The notes beneath the pieces were generated by a model. The model saw nothing but the letters and a program-made list of their open reading frames with translations. It was not told the origin of the DNA and made no database searches. Positions 38,234 through 45,422 of a stretch of 64,000 nt of DNA are shown here, one piece after another. Source of the DNA: Corynebacterium imitans (GTDB lineage Bacteria > Actinomycetota > Actinomycetes > Mycobacteriales > Mycobacteriaceae). Made by a program: the position numbers and the translations under genes. Location: assembly GCF_000739455.1 (NCBI RefSeq), contig NZ_CP009211.1, forward strand, positions 1,437,458 through 1,501,457, given 5' to 3'. The stretch's first letter is position 1, and each line of letters starts with the position of its first letter.

Positions 38234-38806
38234 TTACTTGTTCTTTCGGCCGATAAGCACGATTCCGACGCCCAGCACGGCGACCACCGCGACGATAATG
38301 CCGATAAGTACGCCGGCGCTCATGCCGGAGTCCTGCGTTGCAGCGTCTTCGGATGCGGCGTCAACCGTCGCGTCCCCGTCGCCCGTGCTCTCGGAGTCTG
38401 CTTCGGCCGTCGGCTCGTAGGTAAAGGTCGTGCGGCCCTTTGTTGAGTGGCCGTCAGAAGAGATGATCTGGAATCCGACCTGGTACTCGCCAGGCTCGGC
38501 GTTCTCCTCAACCTCTGCGGGGACATCAACAGTCACCAGTCGTTCGTTTAACTCAGGCTCCCCAGTGAACAGGATCTCACCGTCACTAACGCGAGACAGC
38601 GCGACGGTATTGAACCCCTCTTTCGGCTGCCCGGAGAACTCCAACGTAATCGAGTCCGGGAACTCCGAGACCACAGATGCGTTCTCCGGGTCCCCACCGA
38701 TTACCGAGTCATGAGCGAGTGCCGTCGGGGCACCAATCGCGGCTAGACCTGCGACAGCGCCGGCTGCGGCCAAAGCGCACTGCGTGCGCCACGGGAAGCG
38801 TTGCAT
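38234..38806 (-). CDS. CopC-domain copper-binding protein with C-terminal membrane anchor
   Basis: A 190-residue exported protein. After the signal peptide, the mature chain starts at AHDSVIGGDP, so the first residue after cleavage is the copper-binding His brace of CopC proteins. A CopC beta-sandwich (ITLEFSGQPKEGFNTV), a Ser/Asp/Glu-rich linker and a membrane helix (GVLIGIIVAVVAVLGVGIVLI) follow. The ATG at 38806 (MQRFPWRTQ) with GGAGAG upstream was preferred over one 16 codons earlier, because it gives a normal signal peptide. Confidence 0.9.
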   Translation of the reverse strand: MQRFPWRTQCALAAAGAVAGLAAIGAPTALAHDSVIGGDPENASVVSEFPDSITLEFSGQPKEGFNTVALSRVSDGEILFTGEPELNERLVTVDVPAEVEENAEPGEYQVGFQIISSDGHSTKGRTTFTYEPTAEADSESTGDGDATVDAASEDAATQDSGMSAGVLIGIIVAVVAVLGVGIVLIGRKNK

Positions 38807-38949
38807 CAAAAAGGCTCTCCATTCTTTGGTCGCGCGGAGGTACGTGTGGTTCACGTTTCCGCTTAGGAGAGTAGTCGGGCCGCAGCCCTAAAGAGTTCCC
38901 GGCACACCAACTTTTGTTTGATATCTACCAAAATGGGGTCTGCAGAAAA

Positions 38950-38978
38950 GAAGACAGCCGCCAGAAGCTGGCGGCTGT
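38950..38978 (-). terminator. Rho-independent terminator of tRNA-Val(CAC)
   Basis: ACAGCCGCCAG (38954-38964) pairs perfectly with CTGGCGGCTGT (38968-38978) around a 3-nt loop. On the minus strand CTTCTTTTCT follows. It lies 10 bp past the tRNA. Confidence 0.88.
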
Positions 38979-38987
38979 GTGTCGTTG

Positions 38988-39059
38988 TGGTCCTAGCTGG
39001 GATCGAACCAGCGACCTTTCCGGTGTGAACGGAACGCTCTTCCACTGAGCCATAGGACC
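38988..39059 (-). tRNA. tRNA-Val (anticodon CAC)
   Basis: A 72-nt cloverleaf on the minus strand. Acceptor GGTCCTA pairs with TAGGACC, the D-arm is GCTC/GAGC, the anticodon arm TTCCG/CGGAA surrounds loop TTCACAC (CAC), and the T-arm is GCTGG/CCAGC with TTCGATC. CCA is not encoded. It has its own terminator. Confidence 0.95.
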
Positions 39060-39238
39060 GAACGAGTAAGTACTTTACAACGGCAGTGAGCGTTTCCACG
39101 AATCCGCAGGATATCGGGCGCTTTGCTCACTACGCCCCCCAAGAACGCGCGGCGCGGCTTTCAAACTACAGCGCTGTAATCCCCACCCCTCCAACCGGGA
39201 CCACTAGAAGTGCCGCTTTGTGCGCATGACCTCGCGAT

Positions 39239-39267
39239 TTGGACTCTGGTGAGCAACAGGTTAATGT
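39239..39267 (+). promoter_or_regulatory. Promoter of the tRNA cluster
   Basis: TTGGAC (39239-39244), 17-bp spacer, TAATGT (39262-39267), 24 bp before the first tRNA-Gly. It fits a SigA promoter. The rest of the 232-bp gap after tRNA-Val(CAC) shows nothing else I can name. Confidence 0.6.
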
Positions 39268-39291
39268 TTTATCTCGCACAATGCAGTGCAT

Positions 39292-39364
39292 GCGGATGTA
39301 GCGCAGTTGGTAGCGCATCACCTTGCCAAGGTGAGGGTCGCGAGTTCGAGTCTCGTCATCCGCT
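39292..39364 (+). tRNA. tRNA-Gly (anticodon GCC), copy 1
   Basis: A 73-nt cloverleaf: acceptor GCGGATG/CATCCGC, anticodon arm CACCT/GGTG with loop containing GCC, discriminator T, and CCA encoded at 39365-39367. First gene of the cluster. Confidence 0.95.
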
Positions 39365-39385
39365 CCAATCCCCCACAGGGGATGA

Positions 39386-39457
39386 GCGCGATTAGCTCAG
39401 CGGTAGAGCACTACCTCGACACGGTAGGGGTCACTGGTTCGATCCCAGTATCGCGCA
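39386..39457 (+). tRNA. tRNA-Val (anticodon GAC), copy 1
   Basis: 72 nt: acceptor GCGCGAT/ATCGCGC, anticodon arm CTACC/GGTAG with loop TCGACAC (GAC), discriminator A; CCA not encoded. Identical to copy 2 at 39706-39777. Confidence 0.95.
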
Positions 39458-39505
39458 CAGAGTCCTCGCAAGAGGGCTCATACGGTAAACCTCAACGTTT
39501 GCCAC

Positions 39506-39578
39506 GCGGATGTAGCGCAGTTGGTAGCGCATCACCTTGCCAAGGTGAGGGTCGCGAGTTCGAGTCTCGTCATCCGCT
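39506..39578 (+). tRNA. tRNA-Gly (anticodon GCC), copy 2
   Basis: Same 73-nt sequence as copy 1, with CCA encoded at 39579-39581. It belongs to the first Val-Gly block. Confidence 0.95.
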
Positions 39579-39616
39579 CCAAGTACATATGGGTACTTTT
39601 GGAGGTTAAGCTCCAC

Positions 39617-39687
39617 GGTGGATTGGTCGAGTGGTTAGGCAACGGTCTGCAAAACCGTGTACACGGGTTCGATTCCCGTATCCACCT
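39617..39687 (+). tRNA. tRNA-Cys (anticodon GCA)
   Basis: 71 nt: acceptor GGTGGAT/ATCCACC, anticodon arm ACGGT/ACCGT with loop CTGCAAA (GCA), discriminator T and CCA at 39688-39690. It sits between the two Val-Gly blocks and is the only Cys tRNA in view. Confidence 0.95.
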
Positions 39688-39705
39688 CCAAGCTGGAAAC
39701 AGCCC

Positions 39706-39777
39706 GCGCGATTAGCTCAGCGGTAGAGCACTACCTCGACACGGTAGGGGTCACTGGTTCGATCCCAGTATCGCGCA
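39706..39777 (+). tRNA. tRNA-Val (anticodon GAC), copy 2
   Basis: Identical to copy 1 over all 72 nt, in the second Val-Gly block. Confidence 0.95.
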
Positions 39778-39825
39778 CAGAGTCCTCGAAAGAGGGCTCA
39801 GAAGGTAAACCTCAACGTTTGCCAC

Positions 39826-39898
39826 GCGGATGTAGCGCAGTTGGTAGCGCATCACCTTGCCAAGGTGAGGGTCGCGAGTTCGAGTCTCGTCATCCGCT
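39826..39898 (+). tRNA. tRNA-Gly (anticodon GCC), copy 3
   Basis: Identical to copies 1 and 2, CCA encoded at 39899-39901. Last gene of the cluster; a strong terminator follows. Confidence 0.95.
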
Positions 39899-39907
39899 CC
39901 ACATAGG

Positions 39908-39948
39908 CTCACGCCCCCGGGAGATCCCCCGGGGGCGTGAGTTTTTTC
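39908..39948 (+). terminator. Rho-independent terminator of the tRNA cluster
   Basis: A 14-bp perfect stem CTCACGCCCCCGGG (39908-39921) with CCCGGGGGCGTGAG (39928-39941), 6-nt loop, then TTTTTTCTC. Confidence 0.93.
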
Positions 39949-39973
39949 TCTGGCCAGGGGGGCGGGGCGGCCT

Positions 39974-40208
39974 TGGTCTAAATGGAGCTAGCTCCATTTA
40001 GACCAGTCGGTTTTACGCGACCAGGCGTTTTCCCGGCGGCCCGGACCCAAATGGAGCTAGCTCCGTTTGGAGCAATCGGCTTTACGCGACCAGGCGTTTT
40101 CCATGCGAGGCGAGTCTAAATGGAGCTAGCGCCATTTAGAGCAATCGGCTTTACGCGACCAGGCGTTTTCCATGCGAGGCGAGTCTAAATGGAGCTAGCG
40201 CCATTTAG
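39974..40208. repeat. Tandem array of four palindromes with an exact 69-bp period
   Basis: Most of the 401-bp gap between the tRNA cluster and the asparagine-synthetase-like gene is this array. AAATGG of each palindrome begins at 39980, 40049, 40118 and 40187, a constant 69-bp step. The palindrome has arm TCTAAATGGAGCT centred on GCTAGC. Copy 1 is a perfect 32-bp palindrome (39974-40005); copies 2-4 (40047-40070, 40115-40140, 40185-40208) carry one or no mismatch per arm. The linkers are conserved, all containing TTTACGCGACCAGGCGTTTT. No coding potential is seen. The remaining 40209-40302 holds nothing I can identify. Confidence 0.93.
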
Positions 40209-40302
40209 GAGACACATTTAGAAGAAGCTTTTAGGACAACCGCTCTCGCGCCGCCCCAAGACCACACCACACCAACCCGGCAGGTCCAACCCGAAACCTG
40301 TC

Positions 40303-41283
40303 CTATTCGCCTAGCGTCTGGCGTTCCAGTTGTGCGAGAAACAAGCGCGCGACCGTAAACTCCAACGGCTCATCCAGCGGGTCAGAGTAGGTCTTCTCCC
40401 CCGCCCGGCGCGCCAGTTGCTCCCGTGCCAGTGTGACGATGGCCTCCAGGCCTCCGGATGAGACCTGCATCGGGTTCTTCGTGGTCTGCACGAGCGCCGG
40501 GTTGATGCCTAAGTCCGCAGCAATACGGCGGAACAGGCCTTTGTCCTGTCCAAGGTCGGCTCCGCGGGTCACCCGTGGGTGGATGCGCAGTGCGAGGTCG
40601 ACTGCTTCGTGGGTCTGCCATACCTGGATATGGCGCTCGGGCTGTGCGATGAGGCGCTCGTAGAAGTCCGGGATGAAACGCTCGCGGGTGAAGTTCGCCT
40701 CAATCCCCTGGCGTACCTGCGCATCCCATTGGCTGAGGTAGTCCTCTGCTGTTTCGTCGATGTCTTTCCCACCGAGGAAGAGGGCATCCGCGCCCGCGCC
40801 CGTGATCAATGCGCCGTCAGCTCCGTGCTCTTGCCTAAGCTTGTCGACGGCCACCAAGATCGCCCCGGAGAGCACCTCCCAGGGCTCGGCGGAGTCGAGG
40901 CGTTCAACAGTCTCTTTCAGCAGCGACTCCAGTGCCTCACCGCGCGGGGCGACTACGTGGTGCTCGAAGCCGAGTGCGTGCGCAACCTCGCGCGCGACTC
41001 GGGTCTCCTCGGCTGCCTGTGGCGATGAGTCTTGGCTAAACGATACCGCGAGGACGTCGGTGCGTAGCTGGGCGAGTACCGCTGCGATGAGGATCGAGTC
41101 GACGCCGCCGGAAAGCATGAGTACGGGACGTCCCGGCCAGCGCTCGAGTACCGCTTCAAGACGCGTGCGCAAGTAGTCGAGGATGCCCTGCTTCGCTGGC
41201 ACATATTCGGTGATGTCGTACGTCCCTGGCTCGATGCTGCGTTCGTCGGCGACGTACTCGCAGTCTTTATCCGTCACGGCCAT
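40303..41283 (-). CDS. Stand-alone asparagine-synthetase-like ATP pyrophosphatase
   Basis: A 326-residue protein matching only the C-terminal synthetase domain of AsnB. The PP-loop SGGVDS is at residues 58-63, followed by VLAVSFSQDS, ALITGAGADALFLGG (the family's GxGxDE-like site, here GAGADALF) and TTKNPMQVSSG. The N-terminal glutaminase domain with its Cys2 is absent; ordinary AsnB is about 600 residues. It could be ammonia- or amine-dependent, or a ligase forming an amide, as in beta-lactam synthetase or lasso-peptide cyclases, which share this fold. No peptide precursor or other biosynthetic gene adjoins. Function unknown. Confidence 0.8.
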   Translation of the reverse strand: MAVTDKDCEYVADERSIEPGTYDITEYVPAKQGILDYLRTRLEAVLERWPGRPVLMLSGGVDSILIAAVLAQLRTDVLAVSFSQDSSPQAAEETRVAREVAHALGFEHHVVAPRGEALESLLKETVERLDSAEPWEVLSGAILVAVDKLRQEHGADGALITGAGADALFLGGKDIDETAEDYLSQWDAQVRQGIEANFTRERFIPDFYERLIAQPERHIQVWQTHEAVDLALRIHPRVTRGADLGQDKGLFRRIAADLGINPALVQTTKNPMQVSSGGLEAIVTLAREQLARRAGEKTYSDPLDEPLEFTVARLFLAQLERQTLGE

Positions 41284-41432
41284 CTTTCGTCCTTTCTTCG
41301 AGCTGTGCAGGTCACTGTTGCAGGTCTCGTATCTGATTCCGGGGAATCTTAATCACCACTGACTCTGCGTGCGTATGACGGTAGGCCGCTTTGCCGAATA
41401 CCTCGTGGATGACGATGTGTACGCTTGACGCC

Positions 41433-42188
41433 ATGGTAGACGCGAGCCACACAATTGAACCAGCGGAACTGTTAGGCACCGTGCTGCACCCTTCGGTCCC
41501 GCAACTACGCCTGCTTGCGGTCATGACGGTCTCCGGCGCAGCTTCCCTCGACGGCACGTCCCGCTCGCTTGGCAACAGCATCGACTCGGAGCTACTCAAC
41601 CTGCTGCGTGTGTGGTCCGACGCCGTCTTGGTCGGCGGTGGCACCGCGCGAGCGGAAAACTACTTCGGGGTCAAGTGCACCAACGAGGACAAGGCCCAGC
41701 GTCTGGCGCGCGGGCAAGCGGAAGTTCCGCCGCTGGCGATCATCACCGAAAGCTTCGACTTTGACGTGGACACGCAGCTGTTCTACGACACGGAAGTGCC
41801 CCCGCTGTTTCTCGCCCCGCAGCACTGCGTCGACGATCCGGCGCTCGCGGGGCGTCGAGAAGCACTGCAGCAGGCAGGCGGTCGCATCCTCTCGACTGGC
41901 GATGGCTCCGCGCACTCGATTATCGACGCTCTACGCGGCCAAGGCTTCAACCGCATCTCCTGCGAGGGCGGCCCCGGGCTCTACGGCATGCTCCTGGCCG
42001 CAGGGTTGGGCGACATCCTGCACCTGACCATCGACCCGACATTGCAGGGCAACGTGGAGAAGCCGCTTTTCGGCGGCGGTGGCGACTACACCACCTCGCT
42101 CGAAGTCGAGGACGTGCGCGTCAGCGAGGACTCCATGATGTTCGTTCGCTACCGCCTGCGAGGTAAAGCCGCTTCCCGCGAGGAGTAA
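41433..42188 (+). CDS. RibD C-terminal-like pyrimidine/dihydrofolate reductase (Rv2671-like)
   Basis: A protein of about 251 residues with the RibD C-terminal reductase fold: MTVSGAASLDGTSRSLGNSID, SDAVLVGGGTARAENY, and a late ISCEGGPGLYGMLLAAGLGD with the NADPH-binding Gly-rich loop. It lacks the deaminase half of RibD. The homologue Rv2671 in M. tuberculosis also reduces dihydrofolate and can cause antifolate resistance; here that activity is only possible. The start is uncertain: ATG at 41433 (MVDASHT) is preferred, with in-frame ATGs at 41391 and 41409 having no ribosome site. Confidence 0.88.
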   Translation: MVDASHTIEPAELLGTVLHPSVPQLRLLAVMTVSGAASLDGTSRSLGNSIDSELLNLLRVWSDAVLVGGGTARAENYFGVKCTNEDKAQRLARGQAEVPPLAIITESFDFDVDTQLFYDTEVPPLFLAPQHCVDDPALAGRREALQQAGGRILSTGDGSAHSIIDALRGQGFNRISCEGGPGLYGMLLAAGLGDILHLTIDPTLQGNVEKPLFGGGGDYTTSLEVEDVRVSEDSMMFVRYRLRGKAASREE

Positions 42189-42204
42189 TTCATTCGGTAC
42201 GGTT

Positions 42205-43476
42205 ATGCGCGTGACGTACGCGCAAAACACTCGCCCCGGCTGGGCCCAACGCTTGGACAATTTCTGGACCGCACCTGCCCCGCAGGGCGCGCCCACGGAG
42301 TCCGCAACGCGCACGCTGTCGCCCGCCGCCCGCGCAACCCGCGCAGGGGCCTGGCCGCTGGCGGTGCTTTTGATCATCCACCGCGTCTTTGTGCTCGCCA
42401 GGCAGGGCTCGCCGACCGACGACTTCACCACCGTGTGGGCTGCCACTCGCCGCTTCGTCGAGCGCGTGCCCGTCTACAACGAGGTCTACCACTACGTCGA
42501 CCCGCACTACCTGTACAACCCCGGCGCTACCCTGCTGCTGTCCCCGCTGGGCCTTTCCGCGGACCCGAATGCGGTGCGCCCGCTGTTCATCCTTGCCAAC
42601 GCGCTGGCCATCATCGCCGCGCTCGCCTGGTGCACCAGGCTGGCTGGGCGCAGCCTGCGCGGCCCGGTCTTCCCCATCGCGCTCGGCCTGGCCTTCGCCA
42701 CCGAGGCCGTGACCAACACGCTGGTGTTCTCCAACATCAACGGCATTCTCCTGCTCGCCCTCACCGCTTTCTTGGCCAGCTACCGCGCGCGCCGCTTCAT
42801 CCTCGCGGGCGTAGTCCTTGGCTTCGCCATCCTGATCAAGCCGATGTTCGCCCCACTCCTGGTCTTGCCGCTCATGCAGCTGCAGCTGCGCACTGTACTC
42901 GCAGGCATCGCTGTGCCCGTGCTACTGAACGCGATTGCGTGGCCGCTCACCCCGGGCGCGGGCGACTACTTCGGCAAGCTTGTGCCGTACCTGGGCACCA
43001 CCCGCGACTACGCGAACTCCTCGCTGGCGGGCTTCGCCGTCTTCTTCGGCATGCCCGGCTGGCTCCACGGCCTGTGCTTTGTCCTCTTCGCCGCAGCCGT
43101 CGCCGTCGCGGTACTCGGCCTGGCCCGCTGGCGCTTCACCGACGAGTGGCTCTGGCTCACCTGCTCCACAGCAGTACTGCTCGCCGGGGTCTGCCTGCTC
43201 AGTTCCTTGGGTCAGGCCTACTACACCATGATGCTCTTCCCTGCCGCCTTCACCGCGCTGCACAAAGCAAGCCCCTTCCACACCGGCACCGTGTGGCTGG
43301 GCCTGCTACTGTGCGTGAGCCCGCTGCGCTTCGATGCCGAGGTCATGGGGCTTACCGGCCGCTGGCTTGGCACCTTCTTGCCCACGGCAGGATGGTCCAT
43401 ATTCCTCGTCGCGGTCGCCGCGTGGGTAGTGTCGGTGCAAACACAAAACCCGGTAAAGGAGGCCCACAATGGCTGA
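42205..43476 (+). CDS. aftC: Membrane glycosyltransferase, probable arabinofuranosyltransferase AftC (GT87)
   Basis: A 423-residue polytopic protein with about ten membrane helices. A GT-C-type acidic pair appears in the first outer loop (TDDFTTVWAATR), followed by VDPHYLYNPGATLLLSPLG. Gene order (after the RibD-like gene, before msrB) and length match AftC of M. tuberculosis (Rv2673), which adds the alpha-1,3 branch to cell-wall arabinan using decaprenyl-phosphoryl-arabinose. The C-terminus overlaps the msrB start by 8 bp, so the two are cotranslated. Confidence 0.82.
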   Translation: MRVTYAQNTRPGWAQRLDNFWTAPAPQGAPTESATRTLSPAARATRAGAWPLAVLLIIHRVFVLARQGSPTDDFTTVWAATRRFVERVPVYNEVYHYVDPHYLYNPGATLLLSPLGLSADPNAVRPLFILANALAIIAALAWCTRLAGRSLRGPVFPIALGLAFATEAVTNTLVFSNINGILLLALTAFLASYRARRFILAGVVLGFAILIKPMFAPLLVLPLMQLQLRTVLAGIAVPVLLNAIAWPLTPGAGDYFGKLVPYLGTTRDYANSSLAGFAVFFGMPGWLHGLCFVLFAAAVAVAVLGLARWRFTDEWLWLTCSTAVLLAGVCLLSSLGQAYYTMMLFPAAFTALHKASPFHTGTVWLGLLLCVSPLRFDAEVMGLTGRWLGTFLPTAGWSIFLVAVAAWVVSVQTQNPVKEAHNG

Positions 43477-43882
43477 TGAAACCCCCGATTTCGCCTCACT
43501 TTCCCCGCAGGAATGGAAGGATAGGCTGACCCCGGAGGAGTACCACGTCCTGCGCGAGGCGGGTACGGAACCGCCTGGCGTGGGCGAATACACCGACACC
43601 ACCACCGAGGGCGTCTACCGCTGCCGCGCCTGTGATGCGGAGCTGTTCCGCTCCTCTTCCAAGTTCGACGCCCACTGCGGCTGGCCCGCCTTCTTCACCC
43701 CGCTGGCGGGCGACGCCGTCCTCGAGCGCGAGGACCGCTCCTTGGGCATGGTCCGTACCGAGGTGCTGTGCGCGAACTGCCACTCGCACCTAGGCCACGT
43801 CTTCGCCGGCGAGGGCTTCGACACCCCGACTGACCTGCGCTACTGCATCAACTCGATCTCGCTGACCCTCGAGGAGCGCTAA
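43469..43882 (+). CDS. msrB: Peptide-methionine (R)-S-oxide reductase MsrB
   Basis: Repairs methionine-R-sulfoxide in proteins. The 137 residues contain the zinc cysteines C52/C55 (RCRAC) and C101/C104 (CANC) and the catalytic Cys126 in LRYCINS. A strong AAAGGAGG precedes the ATG at 43469, inside the end of aftC. The gene ends at a 20-nt-loop inverted repeat made of two copies of the enriched 10-mer. Confidence 0.96.
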   Translation: MADETPDFASLSPQEWKDRLTPEEYHVLREAGTEPPGVGEYTDTTTEGVYRCRACDAELFRSSSKFDAHCGWPAFFTPLAGDAVLEREDRSLGMVRTEVLCANCHSHLGHVFAGEGFDTPTDLRYCINSISLTLEER

Positions 43883-43886
43883 AGCT

Positions 43887-43934
43887 TTGCTTATCGACGC
43901 CGCGTGGAACCTGCCCCGCAGCGTCGATAAGCAA
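43887..43934. repeat. Inverted pair of the GCTTATCGAC word between msrB and hemQ
   Basis: TGCTTATCGACGC (43888-43900) and its perfect complement GCGTCGATAAGCA (43921-43933), extended by one A-T pair, form a 14-bp stem with a 20-nt loop between two convergent genes. No T-run follows on either strand. It may end both transcripts, but it is also two copies of the over-represented word described in the findings. Confidence 0.85.
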
Positions 43935-43940
43935 CAGGCC

Positions 43941-44642
43941 CTAAGGCAGGACCTTGATGATCTCGCTGATGTCTGCGACGCGGCGGCCCGTGTGGAACGG
44001 GATCTCCTCGCGCACGTGCAGGCGAGCCTCGGTATAGCGCATGGTGTGCATGAGCTCCTCAATGCGCGCCAGGGTCGGTGCCTCGAAGGCAAGCATCCAC
44101 TCGTAATCGCCGAGCGTGAACGCCTCGACCGTGTTCGCGCGCACGTCGGCGAAATCTCGCGCCGCCTTGCCGTGGTTAGCAAGGATGCGGCGACGCTCCT
44201 GCGGATCCAGCAGGTACCACTCGTAGGAACGGACGAACGGGTAGACCGTAATCCACGCCTCCGGGTCCTCGCCCATGATGAAGCTGGGCAGGTGCGACTT
44301 GTTGAACTCGGCCGGGCGGTGCAGGCCGTTGCCCAGCCACGCCACCTCAAGCAGCTGGCCCAGGGTGGTCGTGCGACGGAAGTCCGCAAGCGCCTTCTGC
44401 AGCTCCTCGAAGTGCTCTGCGTGCCACCAGATCATAAAATCCGCGTCGGCGCGGATACCGGTGTTGTCGTAGATACCGCGCACCACGACCTTGCCCTCGG
44501 CCTCCAGATCCGCGAAGAACTGCTGCGCCTCCTTGGTAAGCTCCTCACGCTCAGAGCCCAGCGCACCGGGGATCGCGCGAAAAACAGCAAACTGCAGGTA
44601 GCGCTGCATCGCATTGAGCGCATCGAAATCAAGCTTGGCCAT
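43941..44642 (-). CDS. hemQ: Coproheme decarboxylase HemQ (chlorite-dismutase family)
   Basis: The last enzyme of the coproporphyrin-dependent heme pathway of Gram-positive bacteria: it decarboxylates iron-coproporphyrin to heme b with peroxide. The 233 residues show [13 protein letters not shown] (catalytic Tyr134 likely) and [12 protein letters not shown], where His157 is the probable proximal ligand. The conserved [16 protein letters not shown] loop also fits. Convergent with msrB and divergent from the DUF3000 gene, as in mycobacteria (Rv2676c). Confidence 0.93.
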   Translation of the reverse strand: MAKLDFDALNAMQRYLQFAVFRAIPGALGSEREELTKEAQQFFADLEAEGKVVVRGIYDNTGIRADADFMIWWHAEHFEELQKALADFRRTTTLGQLLEVAWLGNGLHRPAEFNKSHLPSFIMGEDPEAWITVYPFVRSYEWYLLDPQERRRILANHGKAARDFADVRANTVEAFTLGDYEWMLAFEAPTLARIEELMHTMRYTEARLHVREEIPFHTGRRVADISEIIKVLP

Positions 44643-44772
44643 AGGATTCTTCTCCCTTCCTGTGGCCCGAAATAGGCCACCTCAAACGAAAGTCGTATGC
44701 AAGTCTACGCGCTTTCGCCCACGGCGCGCCTCCCACCCGATCCCCCAGTTGACGTTTACCTTAATTCCTGTG

Positions 44773-45411
44773 ATGAATTCGGACACTTCCTCCCAGACGG
44801 GCAACGGCACGCGCGACACGCATAGCGAGCAGGCCAGCCTGCCCGCAGATTTCTCCGCCGCGGTGGAGTCCATGCACGCGGCGAAGTTGCGCCCGGAGAT
44901 CACCTTAGGCACGATCCGCCCGCCGCAGCGCCCCGCGCCGTACAGCCACGCCGTGGGCCTCGAGGTTGAGCGCCCGCAGGAGACCAAGCCCGGCGAGGCG
45001 ATCCCGGTCGACTCCGAGGGCGACGCCTTCGGGCGCCTCATCCTTTTGCACTCCCCCGACGCGGAGGAGGCCTGGGAGGGCTCCATGCGGCTGGTGGCCT
45101 ACATCCAGGCCGACATGGACGACGCTGTGGCCTCCGACCCGCTGCTTCCCGACGTCGCGTGGCAGTGGCTCAACGAGTCCCTCGACGAGACCGGGGCCGG
45201 CTTTACCAACCTGGGCGGCACCGTCACCTCCACCGCGTCCGTACGCTTCGGCGAGATCGGCGGGCCGCCGCGCGCCTACCAGCTGGAGATGCGCGCCTCC
45301 TGGACCGCAGAAGGCATCGACCTCGCGGCGCACGTCGAAGCCTTCGCCAAAGTGCTCGCGCACGTCGCTGGCCTGCCGCCAGAAGGTGTCACCGCGCTGG
45401 GGAACCGCTAA
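44773..45411 (+). CDS. DUF3000-family protein (Rv2680-like), unknown function
   Basis: A 212-residue soluble, acidic protein conserved in actinobacteria at this place before the RNase D-like gene. The conserved part runs from FSAAVESMHAAKLRPEITLG to the end. No catalytic motif is evident. The ATG at 44773 (MNSDTSS) lies at the head of the frame after a divergent 130-bp region shared with hemQ. It ends 11 bp before the next gene, so the two are probably cotranscribed. Confidence 0.85.
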   Translation: MNSDTSSQTGNGTRDTHSEQASLPADFSAAVESMHAAKLRPEITLGTIRPPQRPAPYSHAVGLEVERPQETKPGEAIPVDSEGDAFGRLILLHSPDAEEAWEGSMRLVAYIQADMDDAVASDPLLPDVAWQWLNESLDETGAGFTNLGGTVTSTASVRFGEIGGPPRAYQLEMRASWTAEGIDLAAHVEAFAKVLAHVAGLPPEGVTALGNR

Positions 45412-45422
45412 AATACTTTGAA

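Larger units (their letters stand above)
39386..39581 (+). repeat. First unit of a duplicated tRNA-Val/spacer/tRNA-Gly block
   Basis: The 196-bp block tRNA-Val(GAC) + 48-bp spacer + tRNA-Gly(GCC) recurs at 39706-39901. The tRNAs are identical and the spacers differ at only a few bases (for example CGCAAG versus CGAAAG). Confidence 0.9.
39706..39901 (+). repeat. Second unit of the duplicated tRNA-Val/spacer/tRNA-Gly block
   Basis: Starts 320 bp after the first unit and has the same length (196 bp). It implies a recent tandem duplication that included, or was later split by, tRNA-Cys. Confidence 0.9.

Noticed and set aside
38807..38987. A gene between copC-like and tRNA-Val
   Set aside because: The only frames are short and the space is taken by the tRNA terminator and the copC-like promoter region.
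39974..40208. Array of repeats read as a CRISPR
   Set aside because: The repeats are palindromes and the stretches between them are conserved, not unique spacers; there are no cas genes.
39292..41283. Integrated prophage or genomic island using a tRNA as attachment site
   Set aside because: No integrase, phage gene or direct repeat of a tRNA 3' end beyond the tRNA duplication itself was found.
40303..41283. Lasso-peptide gene cluster around the asparagine-synthetase-like gene
   Set aside because: No precursor peptide, leader peptidase or RRE protein gene lies next to it; neighbours are tRNAs and a RibD-like reductase.
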